Assembly: GCA_029250605.1 (NCBI GenBank)
Contig: JAQXEZ010000012.1
Location: forward strand, 33,762 to 97,761
Length of the DNA: 64,000 nucleotides
Source of the DNA: Candidatus Thalassarchaeaceae archaeon
Lineage (GTDB): Archaea; Thermoplasmatota; Poseidoniia; Poseidoniales; Thalassarchaeaceae
Direction: 5' to 3'
Shown here in pieces: positions 1 to 7,023 of the stretch. The position numbers and the translations under genes are program-made. Every line of letters starts with the position of its first letter. Position 1 is the stretch's first letter. The notes under the pieces are model-generated. The model saw nothing but the letters and a program-made list of their open reading frames with translations, ran no database searches and had not been told where the DNA came from.

Positions 1-15
1 ATTTCAGTAGTAATC

Positions 16-1572
16 CTACTCGAGAGAGTTTACCCCTCTAATTACGCCCCTGGTGACTAACAGGACAGAGCAAATCAGGAAGATTATCCACGAGAAGGCT
101 GCCAAAGTGGACCCCACCTCCCCCATCCCAAGTGACTCGGCTGCAGAGAAAGACAGGAAAGAACTGCCATTCCAGAATGAGTGCCCTGCTATCGATAGTG
201 CCAGTGCTGGTGCGACCCCCCGGGGAGTATGAATGCCCGGATGATTTTGAGCAATGGTATTCTTCTCATAAGTTAGAGAGAAGGCTTCCACCCCTAGTTT
301 CGAGTCGGGTACATTGGCCCCATCTTTTTCCTGGCCAAGGATCATCCATGGCTTGGTTTCGTCGATTTCTTTGGATGCTTGGTTCACTGCCTCCTCCAAA
401 GTAGGCCGTGACCCATCGAAACCTGAGAGGTCGCCATCTCCGTCAGTATCGATACCGATTCCCTCTGCGATGTCAATTGCAGAAATTGCCATCGAACGGG
501 CCTTCCACGAGAGTTTTGCCTTGAGTTTCTTGTCGGTGGCCATCCAACCAATGGCAGTTCCAGAAATTGCCGTCCATACTGCATGTCCGGGGATTGAGCC
601 TATTCCTCTGACCAAGATTGTGAAGCTCAATCCGACAGGCCCTCCAAGCAGGGAGATGCCAATGTACTGAAAGTTCTCAATCAATGCGAATCCCAGACCT
701 ACTGTGAATCCAACTTGGAAACCGTGTTTAGGACCTTTGATGTAAGGCAGGAAAAGGGCAACTGCCATCGCTTTGAAAATCTCCTCGCAGAACGGAGCCC
801 CTACTGCCAGAAGTGAGAACTCGGTCCAGTAAACGGAATCGAACGGAATAATCTCGGGCGCGATTAGTGAGTTGAAGATGAAGGCTGGAAATGCGGAAGC
901 CATCCCCGCCATTAGCCATGCCTCTGCATCCCTCCTCCTAGTTGGGAGTCCTAGCAGCTTGTTCGAAGTCCCCCACCATGCTAGAACCGGTAGGGAGAAC
1001 CCGATGAACCAAATTGGTATCCCTATCAGGATGAAAGCCAGCACGGCGATTACTTCCAAGGACTCAACTTCCGAAAATAGCATTGCGCTTAGCGAGGCCC
1101 CCACTAGAATTACAGCTGAGAAAATCCCCCACAGCTGCCTATTCGGGGGGACGTCCAATATTGAGTCGTCCTTGACTAGGAATCGTGAGAACTTTGTCCG
1201 CATCGGAGTCCTCAGAGAAACACCGGGAGATATGGCATGGGCTTCGGATCCCATTTCATCAGGAACGGCAAGTTGTACGTGGACGAGTCGTGGTTTATGC
1301 AGGCTCAGGATGAAGAAGATAAGGGGAGCGCTGCAGAGGCCGGAGATGAGTACAATTCCGGGTTCAAGGAGGGCCAAACCAATTACAAGGAATAGGAGTA
1401 CGTACATCAGGAAGAAGGCTGGAATTACCGTACCAAGCATTCTGCGATAAGTCGCCCATGGCTTGCTAGTTCTTGCAATTCTGAGGTTGTTTGGGGGTTC
1501 ACTGAGGGGGACTGTTGCCTTGATTCGGTACATTCGCCCAATCTCGTCTATGTACACCCTCTGGTCTTCCAT
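16..1572 (-). CDS. PrsW-family intramembrane protease with calcium-loop insert
   Basis: Multi-pass membrane protein of about 518 residues in the PrsW (M82, CPBP-like glutamic) family, whose members cleave membrane-bound substrates such as anti-sigma factors. Visible family motifs, numbered from the ATG at 1572, are a Glu-Glu pair in EEIFK (about 263-264), a Glu-Asn in ALIEN (about 299-300), a His in PGHAVW (about 330) and a last His in GHSFWNG (about 464). An N-terminal soluble stretch is followed by several hydrophobic helices. Between the last two His motifs sits a soluble insert of over 100 residues holding DTDGDGDLSGFD (about 375-386), a textbook 12-residue EF-hand-like loop. PrsW proteins are usually 220-400 residues, so this one is long. 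A GTG at 1590 is an alternative start; the ATG follows a GGTGAGG sequence. The substrate is unknown. Confidence 0.8.
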   Translation of the reverse strand: MEDQRVYIDEIGRMYRIKATVPLSEPPNNLRIARTSKPWATYRRMLGTVIPAFFLMYVLLFLVIGLALLEPGIVLISGLCSAPLIFFILSLHKPRLVHVQLAVPDEMGSEAHAISPGVSLRTPMRTKFSRFLVKDDSILDVPPNRQLWGIFSAVILVGASLSAMLFSEVESLEVIAVLAFILIGIPIWFIGFSLPVLAWWGTSNKLLGLPTRRRDAEAWLMAGMASAFPAFIFNSLIAPEIIPFDSVYWTEFSLLAVGAPFCEEIFKAMAVALFLPYIKGPKHGFQVGFTVGLGFALIENFQYIGISLLGGPVGLSFTILVRGIGSIPGHAVWTAISGTAIGWMATDKKLKAKLSWKARSMAISAIDIAEGIGIDTDGDGDLSGFDGSRPTLEEAVNQASKEIDETKPWMILGQEKDGANVPDSKLGVEAFSLTYEKNTIAQNHPGIHTPRGVAPALALSIAGHSFWNGSSFLSFSAAESLGMGEVGSTLAAFSWIIFLICSVLLVTRGVIRGVNSLE

Positions 1573-1687
1573 TGCCTCACCCGGTGCCACTCAGATCGCC
1601 CATCACTCGCGGTGCCCGGAGCACCCGGTGCGGTTCCTCATCACTGTGGCGTTACATGGAAGGGGGTTTCGATATTGGGGTTTGCCA

Positions 1688-1873
1688 TTAACCTATTACT
1701 CCACATGAGGTACAGAAGGTCTCACTTCTGGATTCGTCCCTCTTCATGCTCCATTGCCCGCAGGACGGACACCTAGGAAGCCTCCTTTTCTTTGGGTCGC
1801 TGGACCTCCCTGGTCTTGGCCTACGAGTCTTCGGGGCGGCCCATCCCTTCTTCGGTCGCCTGACCTTGGGCAT
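1688..1873 (-). CDS. Small basic zinc-ribbon protein
   Basis: A 61-residue protein with a Lys/Arg/Pro-rich first half and a C-terminal CPSC...CTSC zinc ribbon (Cys at about 35, 38, 54 and 57). Such small basic zinc-ribbon proteins are common in archaea and often bind nucleic acids or the ribosome, but no specific family is recognised here. It reads away from the D-amino-acid oxidase gene, with about 90 nt between the two starts that must hold both promoters. Its coding status is supported by the paired cysteines and an ATG start; its function is not known. Confidence 0.6.
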   Translation of the reverse strand: MPKVRRPKKGWAAPKTRRPRPGRSSDPKKRRLPRCPSCGQWSMKRDESRSETFCTSCGVIG

Positions 1874-1966
1874 ACCATCGGAAGGGGGGTCTAACTCAAG
1901 AAATTGACGGACGAAAATTGGAGTCGTTTGCTAGAGTTTAATCATAAGCCAGACGTGTATCCGAAC

Positions 1967-2908
1967 ATGCGCTTTACAATAGTAGGGGCAGGGGTATCCG
2001 GACTGTCTTCAGGGATTAGACTCCTGGAGAGAGGTCATGACGCACACATCGTTTCGGACAAGTTCAGCCCAGAGACAGTATCTGATGTCGCTGCAGCAAT
2101 TTGGTACCCATTTCTAGTGAAGCCTGCAGAGAGGGCGGACACCTGGGGCATCGTGACTTACGATGTTCTCGAGGCCCTTTGCGATAGTGCACCAGAAGCA
2201 GGAGTGAGGATGATAGACGGGCGAGAGTACCTTAGGAACGTTGTTGACCTTCCCCCCTGGAATGATGAAATAGCCGCATTCAGAATTCTTGAGGATAGTG
2301 AGATTCCCGATGGTTATGTGTTCGGTTGGGAATTCAGGGCACCGGTAATCGACATGCAGTTGTATATGCCATGGCTCAAGGATAGGTTCGAAGAACTTGG
2401 AGGTACATTCGAGAAGAGGTTTGTAGAAAGACTGCAAGACTTGGAGGGTGATATCGTCGTGAATTGCGTTGGCCTAGGAGCAATAGAGCTCTGTAAAGAC
2501 GAAGAAGTCAAGCCAGCGAGGGGTCAAATCATCTTCATCGAGCAGGATCCCGGAGTTGGCCATTTTGATCAACAGCCGGAGACTCTGACATACACAATCC
2601 CTAGGACAAATGTCACAGTACTCGGAGGTACGGCCCAGGTCGGCGACTGGGGGCTAGAAATCAGGGATGAGGACAATGATCTGATTCTAAGCAAGGTCGA
2701 AGCGATCTGGCCCGACTTGGATAGAAGCAAGATCGTCGGAGGGACTGTAGGCCTGAGGCCCTCTAGGTCCGAAGTCCGCCTGGAAGAGGAGGAAATTGAC
2801 GGCACCAGGGTGATTCACAACTATGGCCACGGTGGTGCAGGCGTGACTCTGTCATGGGGATGCGCGGATGAAGTGGTTTCAATTGCTGGGACCAGAAAGG
2901 AATCCTGA
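1967..2908 (+). CDS. FAD-dependent D-amino-acid oxidase
   Basis: Oxidises D-amino acids to 2-oxo acids, with ammonia and H2O2 as products, using FAD in the cytoplasm. The N-terminus is a Rossmann dinucleotide fold (FTIVGAGVSGLSSG, residues about 3-16). The C-terminus has the DAO/DASPO signatures GLRPSR and the Gly-rich NYGHGGAGVTLSWGCA, in which the Arg and the Gly run contact substrate and flavin in known family members. Length of about 313 residues fits the family (330-350). The ATG at 1967 is chosen because the Rossmann strand begins there; an in-frame TTG at 1904 would add 21 residues without homology. The next ORF overlaps its stop by one base. D-amino acids from bacterial cell-wall debris are a plausible substrate in seawater, which is inference. 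Confidence 0.88.
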   Translation: MRFTIVGAGVSGLSSGIRLLERGHDAHIVSDKFSPETVSDVAAAIWYPFLVKPAERADTWGIVTYDVLEALCDSAPEAGVRMIDGREYLRNVVDLPPWNDEIAAFRILEDSEIPDGYVFGWEFRAPVIDMQLYMPWLKDRFEELGGTFEKRFVERLQDLEGDIVVNCVGLGAIELCKDEEVKPARGQIIFIEQDPGVGHFDQQPETLTYTIPRTNVTVLGGTAQVGDWGLEIRDEDNDLILSKVEAIWPDLDRSKIVGGTVGLRPSRSEVRLEEEEIDGTRVIHNYGHGGAGVTLSWGCADEVVSIAGTRKES

Positions 2909-3033
2909 TGGTGGAAGAAATCTCCGAGGTCAGATGGTTCTCTGGTGAAAGCGTGGACCAAATGCTATTGGAGGAAAGGGAGGCTTTTTCTCCGGCATTC
3001 GCACTGGTGTGGCAACTACTAAACCAGTCTTGA
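2908..3033 (+). CDS. 41-codon ORF resembling a Nudix/IDI C-terminus
   Basis: A 41-codon ORF whose ATG shares one base with the stop of the upstream oxidase (TGATG), so it could be translationally coupled. Its product, beginning MVEEISEVRWFSG and running through LLEEREAFSPAFALV, looks like the last 40 residues of Nudix hydrolases, especially type 1 isopentenyl-diphosphate isomerases, where an E-V-x-W-x-S segment and a F-[ST]-P-x-F segment close the fold. No Nudix box precedes it: the upstream bases are used by the oxidase in another frame. It may be a gene remnant left by a deletion, or a free-standing micro-protein. Convergent with the GSII gene, 16 bases from its stop. Confidence 0.45.
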   Translation: MVEEISEVRWFSGESVDQMLLEEREAFSPAFALVWQLLNQS

Positions 3034-3049
3034 GATGGGATAATGATTC

Positions 3050-4108
3050 TCAGGCAGTAGCCATACTCACTGATTCAGCATCAGCGCCTACTTCTGTTCC
3101 TAAGTAAGCAGACTTGGTTGTACTAATTACTACAGCCCCAATTTTGTATGGGTCGCCATTAGATGATGGCCTTCTGTCTTCGAGGCGCCCACACCACCCG
3201 TCTTCCACTGTTCCAATTGGAATTCTAATAGATGCCCCCCTATCGGAAACGCCATACGAGAATTCGTGGATTGATTGGGTCTCATGCAATCCAGTGAGTC
3301 TCTGATCGTTGTAAGCCCCGTAAACATCCATGTGCTTCTTGATATTCCTGCCGAACCCCTCACAAACCCGGGAGAAGACCTTCTCATCGCCACAAGTCCT
3401 TAGGGTGGTGTCTGAGAAGTTTACGTGCATTCCCGATCCATTCCAATCAGTTGCCCCCAATGGTTTTGGATGCCATTCAATTGTGAGACCATACTTCTCT
3501 GCGTTCCTCTCTGCAAGGTACCTAGCGACCCAGACCTCGTCTCCGGCGTTTTTTGCACCCTTAGCAAAGATTTGGAACTCCCACTGGCCTACGGCTACTT
3601 CTGCATTTATTCCTTCGACATTTATTCCAGCCTCCAGGCACATGTCTAGATGTGCTTCGACTACCTCTCTTCCGTATGCATTCTCTGCCCCGACGGAGCA
3701 GTAGAACTGACCCTGCCCCGTGGCATCATTGGGGAAACCCAATGGGAGATTAGTTTCAGGATCCCAAAGGAAGTATTCCTGTTCGTAGCCGAACCAGAAG
3801 TCATCGTCGTCCTCCTCAATCGTCGCACGCCCGTTTGTTGGATGGGGTGTGCTATCGGCATTATACACCTCACACATTACCAGATATCCGTTCAATCTGT
3901 CTGGATCTGGGTAAATTGCAACTGGCTTCAGGAGGCAGTCTGATGCCCCCCCCTCAGCTTGCTTTGTCGAACTTCCATCGAACGACCACATCTTGCAATC
4001 TTCTAGTTCCCCGGAGAAATCAGTTTCAATCATTGTCTTACTTCTCATACTCTGGGTTGGTTCGAATCCATCTAGCCAGATGTATTCTAATTTCGACTTA
4101 GTTACCAT
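3050..4108 (-). CDS. glnII: Glutamine synthetase type II (GSII)
   Basis: ATP-dependent synthesis of glutamine from glutamate and ammonia. The 352-residue length and the motif order (LEYIWLDGF at the start, DGSST-QAEGG-SD, FGYEQEYFLW, GINAEVAVGQWEFQ, NGSGMHVN, GASIRIP) identify the eukaryote-type GSII rather than the 440-470-residue GSI usual in archaea. Family metal and substrate residues are visible: Glu in GYEQEY, His in GMHVN and the Arg pair near SIRIP. GSII is known from eukaryotes and some bacteria (Rhizobium, Streptomyces), so this copy was probably acquired by transfer. A TATA-like ctatatac on its strand lies about 25 nt upstream of the ATG (4131-4138), suggesting a leaderless mRNA. 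It diverges from the MFS gene across an AT-rich spacer. Confidence 0.93.
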   Translation of the reverse strand: MVTKSKLEYIWLDGFEPTQSMRSKTMIETDFSGELEDCKMWSFDGSSTKQAEGGASDCLLKPVAIYPDPDRLNGYLVMCEVYNADSTPHPTNGRATIEEDDDDFWFGYEQEYFLWDPETNLPLGFPNDATGQGQFYCSVGAENAYGREVVEAHLDMCLEAGINVEGINAEVAVGQWEFQIFAKGAKNAGDEVWVARYLAERNAEKYGLTIEWHPKPLGATDWNGSGMHVNFSDTTLRTCGDEKVFSRVCEGFGRNIKKHMDVYGAYNDQRLTGLHETQSIHEFSYGVSDRGASIRIPIGTVEDGWCGRLEDRRPSSNGDPYKIGAVVISTTKSAYLGTEVGADAESVSMATA

Positions 4109-4324
4109 ACCCCTCCGCCGGGATAAGGCAGTATATAGTCTGAACGATTGAGCATTATTTTAGATGGAATATGAATATTATAATTAAAATATCTAATATT
4201 TGTATACATTTGACTTATTATTTAGATAAATAATCAATATTTGTATATTTTTAGCCGTAAAAGTTGTTTCTTTTGGTTCAATTGAACAATCGCATTAACG
4301 TCCGTTCTACCTCATCATGGACAA
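4109..4324. promoter_or_regulatory. AT-rich divergent promoter region with repeats
   Basis: A 216-bp spacer between glnII (minus) and the MFS gene (plus), far more AT-rich than its surroundings. It holds a direct repeat AATATTTGTATA at 4195-4206 and 4236-4247, and between the copies a perfect inverted repeat ATTATTTA-GA-TAAATAAT at 4217-4234. A TATA-like box for glnII is at 4131-4138. The palindrome flanked by direct repeats looks like an operator for a dimeric regulator, perhaps nitrogen-responsive given the target, but no regulator gene is adjacent. Confidence 0.5.
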
Positions 4325-5593
4325 ATGCCATTGAAAAGGGAAAGGCGCGGATGCCAATCCATGAGCATGTCGGAGGCATGGGGGATACCTGAATTCAGGA
4401 GACTAGTCATTGGCAATGGTGTCAACATGGTTGGGTCTGCAATTTTCTTCATTGGAATGGGGTGGACGGTGGCACAAATCGGAGGCCCCAAGGAATACGG
4501 ATTGATTTTCACGTCGTATTTTCTTGGCCACCTCCCTCTGCTCCTCTTTGGCGGGATGGTAGTTGATCGAATGCCAAGGAGAACGGTAGCTCTGATGGCG
4601 GACTTTGCCCAGGCATTAATGGTCACGATTGCTGTAATCGCTCTGGCAATGGGTTTTGGAGAAATCAAAACCCTACTTGTTGTTGCATTTTTCACTGGTG
4701 GAGCAGGGGCATTCTCAATTCCAGCTATTGGGGCCCTAGTCCCCGATCTGGTTGAGGAGGAACTGCTACCCCAAGCCAATGCGATCAGGGGCGTAGCCAT
4801 GACAGGGGCATGGATGCTTGGGCCACTTATTGGGGGCTTCTCGGTCGGTACATGGGGGATTGAAGTATGCCTAATTCTGGATGTTCTGACTTTCGCCTTC
4901 AGTGGATTGGTCCTCTGGACAATCTCGGAGATACCAGTTGAGAGGGAAGAAAACGGAAATCTCCGAGAAGAGGTCGCTGAGGCGTGGTCCTTCGTTAAGA
5001 CCCAACCGTGGCTTTTCGCGGGGATTGCGATGTTCATGATTTGGCATATTGGAGACTCCGCTATCGAGATTGGGATCCCATTCATCATAGAGAACAATGG
5101 ACTTGGCGCCAAGGAGTTCGGGGTCTTCGGAGCAGTTGGAGCAGCTGGTGCGATGGTGGGGTCCGTCATTGGTGGCATCAGACCAGTCTCAAAAGAAATC
5201 AGAGGGTTGGTTTTCTATGTCCTAATCGGGGGAATAGCATGGTGCATGCTGATGTGGGCAATGCCGATCCCATTCATTTTGATACTTGTCTTCGTACTTC
5301 TGGAAGGAGTTCTCGGTGGTACTCTGGGAGTAATCTGGCGGACCACTATGTCAGATAGCGTCGACCGGCACCTAAGGGGGAGAGTGAACTCGCTTGACGC
5401 GATTGGTTCCTTGGTTTTCATCCCGCTTGCCCCTCTAATGGGCGGTTGGATGATTGAGGAAACTAATGTCCTCACCACATTTGCAGTTGCAGTCTCCATC
5501 ATGGTCCTCACCACTATGGCAGGTCTAATCGTGCCCTCGTTCAGGAGGTTCGAGAGGGTAGATTCGGAGTTGTTTCCCATCAAGGGCGATTAA
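4325..5593 (+). CDS. MFS transporter (EntS-like MFS_3 type)
   Basis: A 422-residue, 12-helix major facilitator protein. The pattern near the start (PEFRRLVIGNGVNMVGSAIF), the loop-2/3 motif GGMVVDRMPRRTV with the G-x-x-x-D-R-x-x-R-R signature, and the RGRVNSL loop in the second half match the MFS_3 branch that includes the enterobactin exporter EntS and macrolide-efflux proteins. Substrate cannot be read from sequence. The start is either the ATG at 4325 or the one at 4361 (MSMSEAWG), which lies closer to the conserved first helix. Divergent from glnII; the last 14 bases overlap the end of the next convergent gene. Confidence 0.82.
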   Translation: MPLKRERRGCQSMSMSEAWGIPEFRRLVIGNGVNMVGSAIFFIGMGWTVAQIGGPKEYGLIFTSYFLGHLPLLLFGGMVVDRMPRRTVALMADFAQALMVTIAVIALAMGFGEIKTLLVVAFFTGGAGAFSIPAIGALVPDLVEEELLPQANAIRGVAMTGAWMLGPLIGGFSVGTWGIEVCLILDVLTFAFSGLVLWTISEIPVEREENGNLREEVAEAWSFVKTQPWLFAGIAMFMIWHIGDSAIEIGIPFIIENNGLGAKEFGVFGAVGAAGAMVGSVIGGIRPVSKEIRGLVFYVLIGGIAWCMLMWAMPIPFILILVFVLLEGVLGGTLGVIWRTTMSDSVDRHLRGRVNSLDAIGSLVFIPLAPLMGGWMIEETNVLTTFAVAVSIMVLTTMAGLIVPSFRRFERVDSELFPIKGD

Positions 5594-5948
5594 AGTCAAT
5601 CTGGCTGATATCAACTGCGAACCATTCAGCATAGAGGCGGCGCTGTAACCTGATCGCCATTACGAGAATGAGGATGTAGACAAACCATGAGAATGATGTC
5701 CTCCCCATCCTTACTGGTATCTCAGAGAGTATCAATCCATCGAAAAGAATGCATGTGGAAATATAGATGACCCTCCCCAGGGTGCTGGCCAGACCTTCTT
5801 CCTCCTGAGCCATCACTCTCTTCAGTCGGTTCTCTCGCCATTCGTCCGAGGCCCTCTTGAGTCTCCAGAAAGATGATTCTGCCTCCTGTCTACTATCGAA
5901 GAATGGTGGCCTTTCTCTGTCATCGGAGTCGCCTATGCTCTCGGCCAT
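5580..5948 (-). CDS. Small two-helix membrane protein at the end of the dpp operon
   Basis: A 122-residue protein with a charged N-terminal half (about 1-52, likely helical) and two hydrophobic segments at about 58-75 and 86-101. No family is recognised. Its ATG directly abuts the dppF stop codon (5949), so it is almost certainly co-transcribed with, and translationally coupled to, the peptide importer. A role as an accessory subunit of that importer is possible but is only inference from position. Its 3' end overlaps the convergent MFS gene by 14 bases. Confidence 0.65.
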   Translation of the reverse strand: MAESIGDSDDRERPPFFDSRQEAESSFWRLKRASDEWRENRLKRVMAQEEEGLASTLGRVIYISTCILFDGLILSEIPVRMGRTSFSWFVYILILVMAIRLQRRLYAEWFAVDISQIDFNRP

Positions 5949-7019
5949 TCATTCCCCTCGCGCCCATGATGGCGGTTTACTGTATTCTTCTGAGTCTCCC
6001 CTGGTCTGCTTCGGTTCGGGCTCATCATCGTCGGAATTTCCTAGGGAGTAATCTGTGCAACATGGGCATGGCTGCACCCAATGACCAGGAGAGACCTCCC
6101 TCATTGAGAGGTTCATCGTTATGCTCTTCTCCCATTCAGGATGATGCATGCGATGCCCGAAAGCACATCCCGGAGGGGGGTCCACGGGAGAAGGGACGTC
6201 CCCCTCAACTGGTGCCTTATCCCTCCTGGAACTGGGGTCTGGATTGGGTATTGCGGATATCAGGACCTTGGTGTAGGCATGCCTTGGATTTCTATAGATC
6301 TCATCAGCATCTGCCAACTCAACAATCTTGCCAAGATACATCACCGCGACCCTATCGGAAATGTGCCTAACTACAGCCAAGTCGTGAGAAATGAAGACGA
6401 AAGTGAGGTCTCTGCTCTTCTGGATGCCCTCGAGTAGGTTGAGCACCTGTGCCTGTACCGAGACGTCCAATGCGCTGGTCGGCTCGTCGAGCAAAATGAA
6501 CTCGGGGTCAAGTGAAAGGGCGCGTGCCAGTGCTATCCTTTGTTTCTGCCCGCCTGAGAACTCGTGAGGATATCTGGTCATGTGCTCGCTCTTTAGGCCG
6601 ACTGAATCCAGAAGTTCGACGACCCTCTGTGTCAATTCGACACCATCCATGAGCCCATTCACCAGGAGGGGCTCACCAACGATCGAGCGAACTGCCATCC
6701 GAGGGTTCATCGAACCCCCGGGGTCTTGGAAAACGATCTGCATCTTCCTTCTGATTTCCTTGTTAGGTATCTTCCTGATATCCTCTCCGGAATAGCGAAC
6801 CGAGCCATCTGTAATCGGTATTAGCCCCATGAGAACCCTGCCCAGTGTAGTCTTGCCGCATCCTGACTCCCCCACGATTCCCAGGGTCTCGCCTCGTTGT
6901 ATCTGCAGGCTGACTCCGTCAACGGCCCTGACGAACTTCTTAGTTTGGGAGAGGAAGCCCCCTTTGATGGGAAACCACTTCCGCAGGTTTTCGATTTCTA
7001 TTAGTGGTTCTTCGGCCAT
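5949..7019 (-). CDS. dppF: Oligopeptide ABC transporter ATPase DppF/OppF
   Basis: Second ATPase of a di/oligopeptide importer on the cytoplasmic face. It has the full ABC set: Walker A GESGCGKTT, Q-loop VFQDPGGSMNP, signature FSGGQKQR, Walker B ILLDEPTSALD and H-switch ISHDL, followed by the oligopeptide C-terminal domain with a Cys-rich element (GCAFGHRM and PCPCC), which in this family can bind an Fe-S cluster. Length of about 356 residues is normal. The ATG at 7019 is four bases after the dppD stop and begins MAEEPLIEIENL at the conserved first strand; a longer in-frame start at 7073 overlaps dppD and adds no homology. The last 40 residues are acidic and variable. Confidence 0.93.
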   Translation of the reverse strand: MAEEPLIEIENLRKWFPIKGGFLSQTKKFVRAVDGVSLQIQRGETLGIVGESGCGKTTLGRVLMGLIPITDGSVRYSGEDIRKIPNKEIRRKMQIVFQDPGGSMNPRMAVRSIVGEPLLVNGLMDGVELTQRVVELLDSVGLKSEHMTRYPHEFSGGQKQRIALARALSLDPEFILLDEPTSALDVSVQAQVLNLLEGIQKSRDLTFVFISHDLAVVRHISDRVAVMYLGKIVELADADEIYRNPRHAYTKVLISAIPNPDPSSRRDKAPVEGDVPSPVDPPPGCAFGHRMHHPEWEKSITMNLSMREVSPGHWVQPCPCCTDYSLGNSDDDEPEPKQTRGDSEEYSKPPSWARGE

Positions 7020-7023
7020 TTTC

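Noticed and set aside
872..1450. 192-codon plus-strand ORF opposite the PrsW-like gene
   Set aside because: Antisense of helix-rich sequence without any domain; the minus frame has the full protease motifs.
4315..5178. 287-codon minus-strand ORF opposite the MFS gene
   Set aside because: Composition (Ile, Pro, Ser, Thr, Ala rich) is typical of the antisense of membrane-protein codons; no motif found.
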